This document shows, piece by piece, positions 1 to 12,283 of a DNA stretch of 64,000 nt. The translations under genes were made by a program, and so were the position numbers. Source of the stretch: Toxoplasma gondii ME49 (taxonomy: Eukaryota > Apicomplexa > Conoidasida > Eucoccidiorida > Sarcocystidae); NCBI RefSeq assembly GCF_000006565.2, contig NC_031479.1, forward strand, positions 4,180,289 through 4,244,288, written 5' to 3'. Position 1 is the stretch's first letter, and every line of letters begins with the position of its first letter. The notes beneath the pieces are model-generated. The model had not been told where the DNA came from and ran no database searches. It was given only the letters and a program-made list of their open reading frames with translations.

Positions 1-1
1 A

Positions 2-2986
2 ATGCTCACCCTTCTGGGACTGCGTCGCGTGTGCATCACCACAGCCTCTGCTCGCAAGAGAGGAGAGAAAAGACAAGATGATATCCGTGAGAGGAGCTAC
101 AGATATGCGCAGTGGGATGCATACGAAGAACAAGATTGTCTTTTGGCGGCGGTCAGCGCAGCGTCGACCTCTCACACGTTTCTCAAGTGTGTCGTCTCCC
201 TATACTCGAATACGTCTCTCGCAATGAACACCTGGAAGAGACACGAGAAACCAAAGCCGTCTAAGCTCTCTCTTTCATGCGGTGTGGAAAGGCAGACCTC
301 TACCAGAGCACGTCATGGCAAGGGAGAAAAACGAGAAGGAGGAGAAGACGAAGGAGAACAGCTTTTCAGGATGCACGGCCAGGATGACTGGAAGCAGGAG
401 TGGTTAGATGCAGCAACGGAATGGTTCCTTCTTTGTTTTCCGCCTTCTGGCAGCACCTTACAACGCGTCGATGCTCAGAGAGAACAGGGACGTGTTGCCT
501 CAAACACGGAAACTCCCCGTCACAGGGATATCACGTTCACGGCCGTTTATCGCTCTCTCTCAGCTGTCGTTGCAGAAGTAGAAGGAAGGCGTCGAGAGGA
601 CGAAGAAGTGGATGGGGAAGCATACGAAAGTACAGAGGCGACGCCATGCCAGGAACGCCTTTTCCCGGTACCACTTTGTCTCCTTGAGTCCCTCGATGAC
701 ATCTGCTCCAGCGTATTTGCGGAGCCTGGAGAGGATGAGGAAGCGGCGAACACGGAAGGAGGCGAGAGAAGTGGGGATATGCCACAACGGGAAGGAGCCA
801 CTGAAAATGACTCTCAACGCAGGCACCTTGCCTCGGCTCTGCCGTGTCTCCCTCCGTTTGTGTCGCCTCTGGATGCGTTAGTGGGGGGCTGCTTGTGGGG
901 CTCGTTAGGTCTATATTCGTCTTCCTTGCGTTGTTCTGGAGCCTCTGAATCTCACGCGACAGACACCAAGGGACTAAGACCAGACGGGACAGACGAAGGG
1001 AATCGAACTTACGATAATGCCTTTCCACTCGTCTTCATCCTCAGAACCGCGCCGTTTCTTGTCGAGAGTCTGGGACAATATTTCCCTCCTTCTCTTATTT
1101 TCTCAAGCCTTCTCCTTTTCTACACAGAACCGAGTGTTGCGAGAGGAGTTGACGGTCTCAGCCACAGCGTGTCTTCTGCATCTTACCGCCGGCCCAACGA
1201 CAGGGGAGAACACGAAGCAGCGAACCAGGAGCAAGATGTGTCTCTGGTACGCCCTTCTGCCTCGTCGTCTGTCTCATCTTCCACTTCTTCCTCCCCTGTC
1301 TCGGCTTCTGCCAGTGCCGGCAGCTGCGCTTCGCTTGCGCCAGCAGGACCGGGAAGGTTGACACTGAAGCACTTGGATGATCTCTGGTGGTTGCTTGATG
1401 CGTGGCTTCTGCAACCTCTTGGGAGGGCCTCAATGCGAGGGCACTTGAGTGAACCTTATCCGCTTCATGCTGCTCCAGCATTGATCCCAAGACAGGAGCA
1501 AGGGAAGGCCAGGGAGGCGACAGACAGCACGGAGCAGAAGGTCGGTGGAGCAGGTGGCACGGAGTCCGATTCGTCAAAGTCCCCGCAAACGCTAGGCTGT
1601 CCTAAGGTGCAGATAGAAGCTCAGCCATCTCTCTCGTTCAGTGACGCGTTCATGGCAATATGGAAGGCGGTCACCACAGCGAGGCCAGAAGAGGTGGAGG
1701 CATGCATAGACAACGTGGTCATGTTTGCACTAAGGACGGAGAAGTCTGTGGAGAACAGCAGTCTCGAAAAAGATTTTGCGAGGTGTAGAGAAGGGCACGA
1801 TGGACAGGAAGGACGGCATTCACACGACGATGCACTGTGCAAGCAATCAAATTGTCGTTATCCTGCTGTCTATTCGAATGACTCTGGCGACCCGCGTCGC
1901 GAGTCTCTCTCTTCAACTCCGAGTGTGTTTCCTCTGTGTTGTGCAAAAGCTCACGATGTATTGCTCACGCGGGTTTCCCGGCTTGTCCTGAGATCCCAAA
2001 CCAGCGAAGAGACTTCTGATCCTGTTCTCTTCCTTCTTCTGTGGCTTTTGTCCTTCTCCCCTGCGTTCCCTGTTGAGTGTCGGCGCTTGGCGCTCTCTGA
2101 AAGCGCCACCCTCACTCTCGCAGATCGCACGTTTTTTCTATCTCTCTTCGGAGCAGAAGCGAGAGTTGGCGACGGACCGAAAATCAGAAACCTGGACGAT
2201 GCTTGTGAGACGAGAAAGATGACAAACGAACGAGTAAATGTACAGAACAAGAAGGGAACTCAGGGACATTATGGTGAGAAACCGGAAAGCAGAGAACAGC
2301 AAGAAGCGGGGGCAAACGTAGGACGGCACAAAAGCAAGCTTTGGAGAGGCCACCCCACGTGGGGGGTCGTGACGCCTCACGGACGCGGGCTCTGGGGCCT
2401 TAGTGAGGCCAGTTGGTGGTTGATGCGCCCAGGCGGATTCCCTCCAGAAACCAGGGAGGAACTTCTGACCTGTTATCGGTCCTTCCTACGGGCGCGGCTC
2501 TCCAACGGTTTCGTTTTCTCGTTCGACAATACTCCACTGCTTTCAAACATGCCACGTGTCAACGCGAACGAGGACGCAGTAGGCGGTGGCCAGCTTCAAC
2601 GGCAAGGACTCCTGACAATCCAAGCGTTAGCAGTTCTGGTCCAAGATGAGATGGGGACTCTTCGTAGAGATCCGCCGTGTGTGGCACTTGACAAGGCAAG
2701 ACCGTGGAGACCAGGAGTCGTGGCGACTCATCACGAAACATCAGAGAGCTGCCGACGAGGGATGGGTTTGACAGCACGCCTAACAACCCGCGACAGCATC
2801 TTGCGTGTGGTCAAGCGGATCATGAACGTGTTGGGGGCGAGTTCAAGTTCTGGCATTCCCGAATGCACCCAGGCAATTAACATTGATTCGCTTGTGCGTC
2901 AGTTGAGCGAGGCTGTTCAGGGTCTTTTCGGTCTCGAACGCATATGCAGAGAATATGGTGTTGCTCCGGTGGATCCGTCTTGTTAG
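2..2986 (+). CDS. Large hypothetical protein, 5' end outside window
   Basis: An open frame of 994 codons runs from the first bases of the window to a TAG stop at 2984-2986. The ATG at position 2 need not be the true start, because the frame is still open at the edge. I recognise no domain. Several leucine-rich helical stretches are visible, for example around residue 290 (VGGCLWGSLGLY) and residue 460 (LDDLWWLLDAWLL). They alternate with charged low-complexity segments and a Ser/Ala run near residues 415-440, a pattern typical of large coccidian proteins. The C-terminus (about 930-994) looks folded and ends VAPVDPSC. The length and continuity of the frame make coding highly likely; function is unknown. 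Small internal introns that keep frame cannot be excluded. Confidence 0.8.
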   Translation: MLTLLGLRRVCITTASARKRGEKRQDDIRERSYRYAQWDAYEEQDCLLAAVSAASTSHTFLKCVVSLYSNTSLAMNTWKRHEKPKPSKLSLSCGVERQTSTRARHGKGEKREGGEDEGEQLFRMHGQDDWKQEWLDAATEWFLLCFPPSGSTLQRVDAQREQGRVASNTETPRHRDITFTAVYRSLSAVVAEVEGRRREDEEVDGEAYESTEATPCQERLFPVPLCLLESLDDICSSVFAEPGEDEEAANTEGGERSGDMPQREGATENDSQRRHLASALPCLPPFVSPLDALVGGCLWGSLGLYSSSLRCSGASESHATDTKGLRPDGTDEGNRTYDNAFPLVFILRTAPFLVESLGQYFPPSLIFSSLLLFYTEPSVARGVDGLSHSVSSASYRRPNDRGEHEAANQEQDVSLVRPSASSSVSSSTSSSPVSASASAGSCASLAPAGPGRLTLKHLDDLWWLLDAWLLQPLGRASMRGHLSEPYPLHAAPALIPRQEQGKAREATDSTEQKVGGAGGTESDSSKSPQTLGCPKVQIEAQPSLSFSDAFMAIWKAVTTARPEEVEACIDNVVMFALRTEKSVENSSLEKDFARCREGHDGQEGRHSHDDALCKQSNCRYPAVYSNDSGDPRRESLSSTPSVFPLCCAKAHDVLLTRVSRLVLRSQTSEETSDPVLFLLLWLLSFSPAFPVECRRLALSESATLTLADRTFFLSLFGAEARVGDGPKIRNLDDACETRKMTNERVNVQNKKGTQGHYGEKPESREQQEAGANVGRHKSKLWRGHPTWGVVTPHGRGLWGLSEASWWLMRPGGFPPETREELLTCYRSFLRARLSNGFVFSFDNTPLLSNMPRVNANEDAVGGGQLQRQGLLTIQALAVLVQDEMGTLRRDPPCVALDKARPWRPGVVATHHETSESCRRGMGLTARLTTRDSILRVVKRIMNVLGASSSSGIPECTQAINIDSLVRQLSEAVQGLFGLERICREYGVAPVDPSC

Positions 2987-4956
2987 GCAGCACTGTCATC
3001 CTCACACCTGGGAAACGCCTCCACACTAGAGACATAGAGCGTTTCCTCTAACACGGGTTTCTTTTTCCTGGTTGTTTCGGTTGCTGTTTTTATCTTTGTG
3101 CTCTACACAGACTCGTCCGTTTCAATTGATAAGCGGTGGTGTTCACATGGGCCATTCGAGTGACTGTCGAGTAGTCTCAACGTAGCACTGGGCCAAGTTA
3201 AAGGACACACTAGAGCAACTGTCTTCCCTCTTCCTTCAAGGGGTCTGAGCGTGGCTGTCCGGCACACCGGAGTGTCATACTCCCTGCATAGCACTAGTCC
3301 AGCAGTACGGTTGATGACAGGGGCTAACTATCCAAATAAGATATCAGTCGCTCAGCATAATCGGCAGCATCATTTGCCTTTCCTCCAGAATGCAGCAGTG
3401 GTAAAACAGTTAGCTTTTGGAAAAACGACTTGGGAACCCCAGACCCTAACTTCCCGACGGAACGTTGACTTATTCCACCGGCCTGGGATTCTGGTAAGAA
3501 TATTAGCGAAAGGCAGCTTTAAACGCGTTCTGTATTCGGTATTGGTCCGCCTTGGACAATGTGCCTTGCTGTCCCTGTGTGCAAAACGGTATGTCTGAAA
3601 GGTGGGAAACCAGATGCGGCCCACAGCTACGCGTTCGCGGACTGAGCTCGACTGCGTGGCTTGCAGCGAAAAATCATGGAAGCTGGGCGACGGATTGCGG
3701 TGCCGCCGCTACAGTGTTATACGGGCTAGAATGGAATCTGCTCGACAAGGAAGCAAGCCAAGTGGGATAGTGCTATTGATTCGAACATGATTTGTAGGCT
3801 ACGTTATTGTATTTAAGGTGAATGCCACGGCTTTTCGACTCTTAGTGGTGTATCTAATTTTACTCTCGGATGCTGTACGAAGCGGACGTAAGAACGACCA
3901 TTCTTTCCCCGACAGGCCGGGACGCTTCTTTTGGCGGCACTACGGCTGAAGCACTGACTCTGTGCCTATAGAGGCATAATTGGATCTTTGAAGTGTTGCC
4001 CGGTTGTGCAGTGGAAGCAGAGAGAAACGCGTAAGAAGCCATGTGCTTCCTTGGCAATTTCCAATGGCATGGACAAACATATTAGTTATACTGTCCCGTT
4101 TTCAGACGACAATGAATCACATCAACGATTCGCGGACTCTGTCAACATTCCGAGGCGCGACCAGCCGCCACCGAAGCCAATACTATCACGTCGAAGCATG
4201 CCAGTAACAACGAAGTGTCAGAAACAAGCAATCCCTCGCAAGCACTCACTGGAATTTCTTCCGATAACGTTCAGGGGTCCCTCCTGTCTCTTCTACTTCG
4301 ACAACGCACAAACAAGGAATGGACTGACGCGCGCGCGGCTGCCTCCTGCCCAGGCATAACGAGGAAGGGACGGATTAAACAAGGAAACAACCTGCGTGGT
4401 TCTGACTTCTAAGCCTGACAAGGAAAGGTGTCCATGCTCCACAAATCAGATACGAGAGAATCACCTGAAGCGAAAGCCCGTTGTGGGATACCACGAACTG
4501 CTAGGCAGTTCAGAGAAGAAGCGGAAAGAAGTCTTACAGAGTCGAAGACACAACCTGGGATTGATTGAGGAAACAAGAAAACGTAAACGAAAAGAAGGAA
4601 AAAGTGCCCAACAGGAAGGACGTTGTTGTAGGGCATCACTCCACACGGCGTTGCTACTCCGCTCACAGCGAAAACACGCAATAAATTAAACATACACGGA
4701 CGATCCCACAACACTGTCTGCCGGCTCTTTCCGCTTCTTTCTAACGCTATCTTCTCTTGTTGAGAACCATCATAACCACCTGAAGCTCTGATGCCGCACA
4801 AAATAATGCTCTCCCTTCCTTCTTTTCCCGGATCCACAATCTCCCGTTGCACATACGAGTCGTACACAGAATCTCCTGAGAGATCTTCATTTGCAAAACA
4901 GATATTTTCAACTCTTGATCTTCGACTAGCGTACCAATAGGCCCGCAAGCAGACTC

Positions 4957-4973
4957 ATATATATATATATATA
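4957..4973. repeat. AT dinucleotide microsatellite
   Basis: Alternating AT run of 17 bases, followed by the imperfect extension ACATAC. Intergenic. Confidence 0.9.
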
Positions 4974-5666
4974 CATACAATCAAGTACATATACAAGCAA
5001 CGATACCGAAAGAGATGAGCGTGCGGACAGAGATTGACGGGACATTAGGCAAATAGTCCAGTGAGGAAGGAGATGCGCTGCGTCCACGCAATGTACTCCT
5101 TTGTTTTAAAAACGCCTGTGTATTCATTCGCCAGTTCAGAACTCTTTCACCTGAAGCCGACATCATCACGCGTTGAGACAGGACCTAGCCAAGTGTCGAG
5201 AGAATGCTTGGCACGAAGTAGCAAGTCAAACGCAGCCCGAACATTGAATGAATCCAGTCAAAAAAAGAGGAAAGACAGCATTTGCTTGATTCGGTGCTCG
5301 GTCGCTTAGCATCCCATCTGCTTCGCACTCCAAACGATGGAACCTGAAAAATCGCAGAACGCATGCCGCACGCGAAAGATGCAGGCGTTGGCAGAATGCA
5401 TGGGAACACCCGGGAGGCCACGGAGCCGTGTCTCTCTGAGAATCTCTGGACCGACAAAAGTAGTGATAAAGTCTTACGCATACATGAAAACGTCCCGGTG
5501 AATGGAACGGGTGCGGCTCACGATCCTCGTAAGCGACAGCATCAACTCTGGCTCATTGACTTGCGCTCAAGCAACACCCGCAAACACAGCACACGCATGC
5601 AAACCTTATTCATGTATCAGTATATGCATATGTTTCCTTAACGCATACGCATAAACATGTATATGC

Positions 5667-5684
5667 ATATATATATATATATAT
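5667..5684. repeat. AT dinucleotide microsatellite
   Basis: Alternating AT run preceded by ATATGC and followed by GGATATGC. The flanks are rich in ATATGCAT-like words from about 5620 to 5720. Confidence 0.9.
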
Positions 5685-7748
5685 GGATATGCACAAGCAT
5701 ATGCTGATGCACAATCGTGTGCGTAAATCTTATCACCAATGCATATGTGAGTGTCGCACTCGCTGTGAATGCGTGGCAATGAAACATGCGAGACCACGTG
5801 TTACGAGAATCCGGTAAGAACTGCCTGTTGCCTTTTGCTTTTGTTTTTGGTTTTGCTTCGTGCAAAGCAAAGCAAAGGTGGGCAATCAAAGAATGACACA
5901 CAGAAGGAGAGTTTACCGTGGACAGTTGAGATTCTCTCGTCGCGCCCGTCCTGAACAGGGTGCGCCGCTTCGCCAATGCCGAGCGCCGTGATATCTGTGC
6001 GGAAACCGGAACACGCAGGGGAAAGGAAACATAAAAAAAGAATCCGGGAACTAGCAATAACAGAGAAGCCGAGACCAAATCGCCATGCTGGTTCATGTTG
6101 CCGTCTGGCCCAGAGACAAAGCAGCGAGAGACGCCTCGAGACTAGCCTACGCCGTTATCAATACCCGGACGGACGACGCCCAAGGAAGCCAAAGAATATT
6201 CGTGAACTTCAGTATACACATATATATACACGGACGTGCGAGGAATGAGTGACACAATCAGGGGAAGTGACGAGAAAAGCATTTTCAAGAACGAGGCCTG
6301 TAGGATCTACAAGACATACACATTCGTCTCTCACAGCAGGTGTCAGTTGGGAACTGAAGGAACGAACCAATGGCCCAAAGCAGGCAGAACAAGACGTACT
6401 CATCGCGGATTTGTGGGCCACCTTGAGCTGGGCCTGCCACAGGCTAATCTGCCCCTGATCGCTCTCTGAAAAAATCGACCTGCATGCATAATGGAGAATT
6501 AAACACAGGTTTCTCAGTTGTTGCCGGTTGTTTCCCGCAGCATCGAAAATTCAGTATCCATATCCTCGACTATCTGCACATCCCTTAACCAAATCTCTGC
6601 TTGGCATGTCCAGTTTATCCCACATGACTGAGAAATACGTGGTGGAAAACCAACAGAAGAAAAACGGAAACGAAGGCGGTCCCTCCACTCACGAACAAGC
6701 GGAGAACAGTAACCGTCGACCTGTCTTGTACCCCAAGGTCACCCGCGAGGGCAAGTGCACGAGGTGTCGCCGTAGATTCGTTACCACACTGGGATTCGTT
6801 ACACGCCCGAACGAAATAAAAAGGAGAGACAACGAAAAACTAAAGTCCCTGTGTCTCTCTCACAGCATCCATAGCAAAAGACGTGAAATTGTTCCTCTCA
6901 GCAACACTGCTTTCCTATCAGCCGGGCGATCTACGAGGCAGCAAAATGCTGCTACACAAGACCCGACACAGAGGCAGAAATGATACTATCCTCCAGGGTA
7001 GCCCCATAAAAGCACTGCTAAGTTGGTCATGCACGAATGCATGTTTCCCGAGCCTACCTGTGAAGGTACACGTGCTGGAAGAGCTGTTCGATGGATGCGC
7101 GCGCCCAGGAAAACTGAGGACAAGACAGCATGGGGCTGACAGGACCAGGAACGATGTCAACAAGAGAGAAGGGAGGGGATTTCCTGAAACTTCAGAAACC
7201 CCTTCGACTGACAAAGGTGACACAGAGCAGACAACAGCACGGCTTGCGTTCCTCGTAGCACAAATGACAGGCCTTCTTGCTTTTTTCCGCTGACGTGCTC
7301 GCTGGCTTGGCTTCTACCCGAATCAAACTCGTCAAAAGAGCCAACGGCGGGGCGTGAGCATCGCTCAGGTCTCCGAAGATCCACTGCGAGGGAACGTAAA
7401 ACTTGGCTGGGACCCAAAGTGGGAGAAGGAACGAAACGGTGGAGCAGCATATCAGGTTGAGATCGTGGGAAGCCTACAACGGGCCGATTCAGAAGTGGCA
7501 AACAAAAGCATACAGAAGAGACGCTCCAACACAGACGACAACGCAAGGAGCGGGAGGAAACTACTTACGCTGCGATACGTGAATACAGTGGCAAGGCAGT
7601 CGATGAAGAAGCATCGCATCAAATTCAGCAACTCGAATTTCCTGAACACCCAACATGAGAAAGGACAACAGAGCAGGTCGTTTCGATTTGAACGCGCAAT
7701 CAGACCTACGCATTCCACGCAAAAGGACGGATTCAACAGAGCTTTCTC

Positions 7749-7816
7749 GTCAGCATGAAGTATATCCGATGTATCCTGAGCCGTCAGCATGAAGTATATC
7801 CGATGTATCCTGAGCC
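7749..7816 (+). repeat. 34-bp direct tandem duplication, two perfect copies
   Basis: Two adjacent identical 34-bp units at 7749-7782 and 7783-7816, each starting GTCAGCATGAAG and ending ATCCTGAGCC. They sit about 185 bp past the stop of the - strand gene at 8001, so probably in its 3' UTR or flank. Absence of divergence suggests a recent duplication. Confidence 0.95.
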
Positions 7817-8000
7817 ACCATTTGCCGCATGGGTCATCCCGCGACAGTAGTGGTTGTCGACCCATTAGATCGCGGAATCGGTGGTTTGCATGCAGAGGAA
7901 CTGGCAAAAGTGAAATGGCGCCACATGAAAAAAACAACCGCACATTTACTCAGGAAGAAGACCACAAATTTGGGCGTCCGCATCCGTTCCCTGGTGGTGC

Positions 8001-9503
8001 TTACTTGAGCGGCAGAGGCCACTTGACCTCCGGCGAGTCCTCAAACACGTCCTCGTCGATGTCTTCGCCACCAGGGTCCGCTCCGTCACCTGGCGATTCC
8101 AAAGGAGCGGCAGTTGGCACTGCGGAGTTTATTGACGCAGAATCTTCCTTCTCGCTGCCTGTAAGTGCAGACGCAGTAGCCTCGCATTCTTCGTCACTGC
8201 CTCTCTCTCCTTCTCCAGCCCTCAGATCAAACTGACTGTCCTCGGGAGCCTTCGCTACAGAGGTGGGAGAGGAACAAACGTGTGAATCGTCTTGGATCGA
8301 ATGTCTTTCGGCCGCAGCCTCTCTATCTTGACTATCTGGTAGGGGCGAGGGGTCTCTGTCCCGCGGCAAGTTCCCACTGTCAGCGCCCTGTGTCGCGTTT
8401 TGCCCTTCCGCTTCAACTTCCTCTGGCTCCTCTTCAACTTCCTCTGCCACCGCCTGAACCGATGCCGCAATGGAGTCGAGTGTTCGCCGCAGCTCTGTGA
8501 CTTGCTGGTTGAACTGGAAAGGGTCGTCAGTGAAGAGGAGAAGATGAGTTTTGCATCTGAGTTGCAGGATTTCGAGAAGTTCCTTCTCTTCATCCAACAG
8601 TGTCACCTCGTCGTCTGCAGCTTCCGCCTTGGTAACGTTTCCCAGCTCGGTCCCCCTGGAGCCCACACCGTCTCGCGGGTCCCCACCGAGCCCTCGAGCC
8701 TGTTGCCCCTCGCCCCGCCGCAGCTCGGCGTCTTCCAGGTCGGCAACGAGGGCAGCCGCCGCCTGGGCGACGGCAGCCACCGTCGCCTGTCTTCCCGAAC
8801 TGCTGACTTCTTTGCTGCCATCGTGGCGACGCTTCCCTCCTGAGCTGTCTCGCGGTCGCACCACACTCTCGAGTTGGGCCTGAAGAACTGCTTCTCGCGC
8901 CTTAGCTCTAGCCGCGCGTGCTCGCTCCAGACACAGCGCAACGTCTTGGCGCTTCCTCCGCTCGTTCTCCAGCAAAGGCTCCACGGTTTCCCGGAAGAAA
9001 GTTTGGACTTCTGTCCTGCCTTCCGGAGCGTTCACACACGTGTCTGTCGAGGCCGCCGTCAGGAACCCTGCCAACAAGCACCGCTTCGTCGACGGCGAAA
9101 AGTGAGACTTCCAGAGCTGCTGGAAAAGTTTAACGGCCTTGGGGAACTTTGCGCGCCTCCACATGTGGCGCTGGAGGGTCGCAACCGCATCCTCCACACT
9201 CTTCGGCCCCGACGTCGGGGAAGCAGAAGCGGCGTGTGGAGCTGAGCACGTCCTCGCAGCTTTGTCCTTGGCTTTTTGCCCTGCACTCGCATCCGCAGAC
9301 GGAGAAGATGTTTCCGGAAGAATCAGGCGGCGGCGCTTTTCTTCTGGAAGGACGATGCGAGAGGCAGCCTCGGCTGCAGCTCGGCGGCGCTGCTGCAAAA
9401 GATATTTCTTCTGTCTCTGGTAGATTCCATCGAGCAGACGTTCGGCACGAGAGCGGCCTAAGAGAGAGGTCTGCTCTGCCTGGCGTTCGCGAATGGAAGA
9501 CAT
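8001..9503 (-). CDS. Hypothetical coiled-coil / acidic-tail protein, 500 aa
   Basis: Single uninterrupted frame on the minus strand, stop TAA at 8001-8003. The frame is open upstream to 9713, but I prefer the ATG at 9501-9503 (MSSIRERQ...). Codons upstream of it encode a Ser/Phe-rich segment unlike the rest and probably represent 5' UTR. The N-terminal 50 residues are strongly basic and helical (RQKKYLLQQRRRAAAEAASR). A conserved-looking patch follows at about 95-140 (WRRAKFPKAVKLFQQLW). Then come Glu/Ala-rich helices predicted to form coiled coils, a Pro/Ser/Asp-rich acidic region, and an acidic C-terminal motif ending KWPLPLK. No signal peptide or membrane segment from the preferred start. 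High GC and biased composition over 1.5 kb support coding. I recognise no family. Confidence 0.8.
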   Translation of the reverse strand: MSSIRERQAEQTSLLGRSRAERLLDGIYQRQKKYLLQQRRRAAAEAASRIVLPEEKRRRLILPETSSPSADASAGQKAKDKAARTCSAPHAASASPTSGPKSVEDAVATLQRHMWRRAKFPKAVKLFQQLWKSHFSPSTKRCLLAGFLTAASTDTCVNAPEGRTEVQTFFRETVEPLLENERRKRQDVALCLERARAARAKAREAVLQAQLESVVRPRDSSGGKRRHDGSKEVSSSGRQATVAAVAQAAAALVADLEDAELRRGEGQQARGLGGDPRDGVGSRGTELGNVTKAEAADDEVTLLDEEKELLEILQLRCKTHLLLFTDDPFQFNQQVTELRRTLDSIAASVQAVAEEVEEEPEEVEAEGQNATQGADSGNLPRDRDPSPLPDSQDREAAAERHSIQDDSHVCSSPTSVAKAPEDSQFDLRAGEGERGSDEECEATASALTGSEKEDSASINSAVPTAAPLESPGDGADPGGEDIDEDVFEDSPEVKWPLPLK

Positions 9504-12283
9504 GGTGGGAGAAATAGAAGGCCGAGGGATAAAGGCGCGACAGCCCTGAACAGGACAAGCGACGAGCGGAGTGCGACGAACGTAGAAAAGAAGAGAGGAA
9601 GAACGCGTCGAGAAACCGAAAACGTGCTCAAACACACCAGCCGAGAGGGCAGCTATCGACGCAAGAGACAGACGAACTTGGCCAGTGGGAGTCCGTCCGC
9701 CACTCAGGAACACAAGCAGGTTGACGAGAGGATGAGAGAGAGCCTACTCGCGTCAACAAAACGAAACTCACAAAAATCGGGAAAATGAGGTGCGCACCTA
9801 CATAAAACGGCCACAAGAAAAAGCGTGAAAGATGTGCGGCGGAAACGATGTGAAATGCGCCCCCACAAATAGTTGACGACAAAGAAAGCAACGAAAGAGA
9901 GCCAGAGGCTGATAAGGTCAGTTTACTAGCGAATGACGCCAGAGGACGGGAGCCATATGGCAGAAGACCAGCTGTGTTTTTCAGTGGATTGAAAAGGAAA
10001 GTAAAGAAGGAATAACGAAGGAGGAGAAAGCGGAGAAAGAAAAAAGAAACAGGAGGTGGAAGGGCGAAAGAGGGATATGAGACACGGGCAGATGAGTGAT
10101 AAGCGGGGAAGTGAAGTTGACGAAATGGCACATAGACAAGAAGGCGTCAACAGCTCAATAGAAGAAAACAACTACGGACGCTCTCTCCTGGAATTCACAA
10201 GAAGACTCAGATGAATTTGTGCCTCGCGAGCGCGTCGAAGTCGAAACTCCAGTCATTACGCCTCGTTTCACAACGACCCCCGTCCCAGTCTGCAGCATGA
10301 AGTTAGCCCAGCTGGAAACATGCAGCAAAAAACTCGGGAGTCAAATGAATGGCAAAGCTCGGGTGACGCATTTACACGAGAAGCCTCGGCGAAACATGTG
10401 AGGACGTTTCCAGGTAAGCGTATTTTCGGAGGGTCAGCTCGCCATCGCGGAACGGAGACAGAGCAAGGTCGCAAGCTCAAAATGCTGTCGACACAAGAAA
10501 ATAAATCGGCGTAAAGAATACTTAAAACCAGGGACGGGCAAGTAATATCGGAATGTTAAAGAGGCAATCGAAGCAGACAAACACGGCAGGTTCCAGGTCG
10601 AGAGGATAAGATTTTATCAAAGTGCATGCGCCACTTTGTCCCCGGGTCGACAGAGCAACATCGGATATGGCACAGCACACACACACACGACCACGCTGGC
10701 AATCGAAGAAAGCAGGCGACAACTCTGCCTGGTGATGTTCTTAGAGAATACCTACATCATGATGAATATTAAATCAATAAAGGGCTGCGAGAGCTTCATT
10801 GTGTCTCGTTTTGTGAGGGGTTCGACAAATTCGTACGATCTTCCCTGCACGAGATGGGGACAGTGCTGTGTATGTTCTTTGCGTTTCTCTACGTGGCAAC
10901 AACAGCGTCAGTGAGACAAAGTATTCCATATTCTGAAATTGTTTCTACTTGAAGTAAGTTTCTCTTCGCAAGAAGGTGACGCAGTTCTAGAGGAAAGCGC
11001 TCTCTGTTTACAGGCGCTGTACGTGTCGCGGTAATTTCGCTGTTCACCCGCATAAGCGACCGAGTTAAAAATGAAACAGATTGCTAATGCAGTGGGAAGT
11101 TCATTTATGGCAGGGCTCGACTATGGAACCAATCAGGACTAACGTATCAACCGAAAAGAACGTGCAACTGAACAATGGGAAGCCTCGAGGCATTTCGTTT
11201 CTGTCGCTTCTAGCTGACACGCCTGCTCTCAAGCAGTTGAAACCAACCTTGCTAAGTACTAGACTCTGAATTACGCGCCGCAAGCTGTTAACAGAATGAG
11301 GGATGTTCGCAAGCTATCTACTGGAAAGGAGTTTTCTGGCGTGCTTAATTGCCTTTCCATCTCTTGCAAACGTCAGTGTGCATGATAGCATGTGCCTGAC
11401 ACGCTTGCCCTGCAGATATCATTGCACACTCCCCACAGATGATCAGTTGTTGGAATTCTTCCTGCTCCAAACGTGGAACGGTGAATGCAGTGTCAGAGTG
11501 TGGGGGCTGAGGGAATGTGGCATTCGAGCAGAAACGGAAACAACATCGTACGGCTCGCTGAGAGCTGTGACGGTATAGTAACAATCCTGCGAAGAAAGTG
11601 TGCCTCTTTGAGGATGAACACAGGCAAAGAGGGTTGTGAAAGAACGAGTAGAGAACTCGACGTCTATTGTTGGATTGAACAAGACGATACATTTCCTGTG
11701 ATCTCTTCAAAATCGATACATGATGTTGTTTCAACTCGTACATATTGCACCCGTCAGAACACGCACATAAAAGCATGCACAGTGCTCTGTACAGTGCTTG
11801 GGTCCCAGATGCTACACTGCAACCTCACAGTCGCTATGCGCAAGCAATAACACATGGTTTGTGCACCACAAAAAAGTCACAAAATATACCCAATTACCAC
11901 AGAACACTGACCCGTGGCTGAACCACTTGCGCCTTGTACTAGACACATTGACCCTCCGAGGAATGGGGCGACGAGTACCCCTGGTAAACCACAGCTCAAG
12001 ATACTTTGAACAACCTTCATCTCCCGCATTTTGGAGGCAAGCCGGAAATTTACCTTTCGCGTTACAGAGGTCATCACTTCCCGATAGGTTCGATTAATTC
12101 TGCAGCGGTCCAGTGGTGGCAGTAGCGTACACTGACAAACAGCGGTGATTCTTCAGCGAAAGAGCCCGTGCGACAACGGTTTGACTGAAGACGCCTGATA
12201 CCCTTAAGCATAAAAAACTGAAGCCCCGCTGTGATACTGAACAAGCGAACGAGGTCCAAGATATGAGTGTGGAGCTACTAGAT
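9504..12283. other. Intergenic, 5' flank of the 500-aa gene
   Basis: Holds the 5' UTR and promoter side of the - strand gene at 8001-9503. It is strongly pyrimidine-rich on the minus strand around 9900-10130. It also holds the 3' flank of the next - strand gene. A short CA run lies near 10675-10688. No supported gene. Confidence 0.5.

Larger units (their letters stand above)
2987..8000. other. 5-kb intergenic stretch between two convergent genes
   Basis: This lies between the 3' ends of a + strand gene and a - strand gene, so it should hold two 3' UTRs. Frames here are short and overlap on both strands without a convincing splice chain. It contains two AT dinucleotide runs and a 34-bp direct duplication, listed separately. 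I see no supported gene. Confidence 0.55.
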
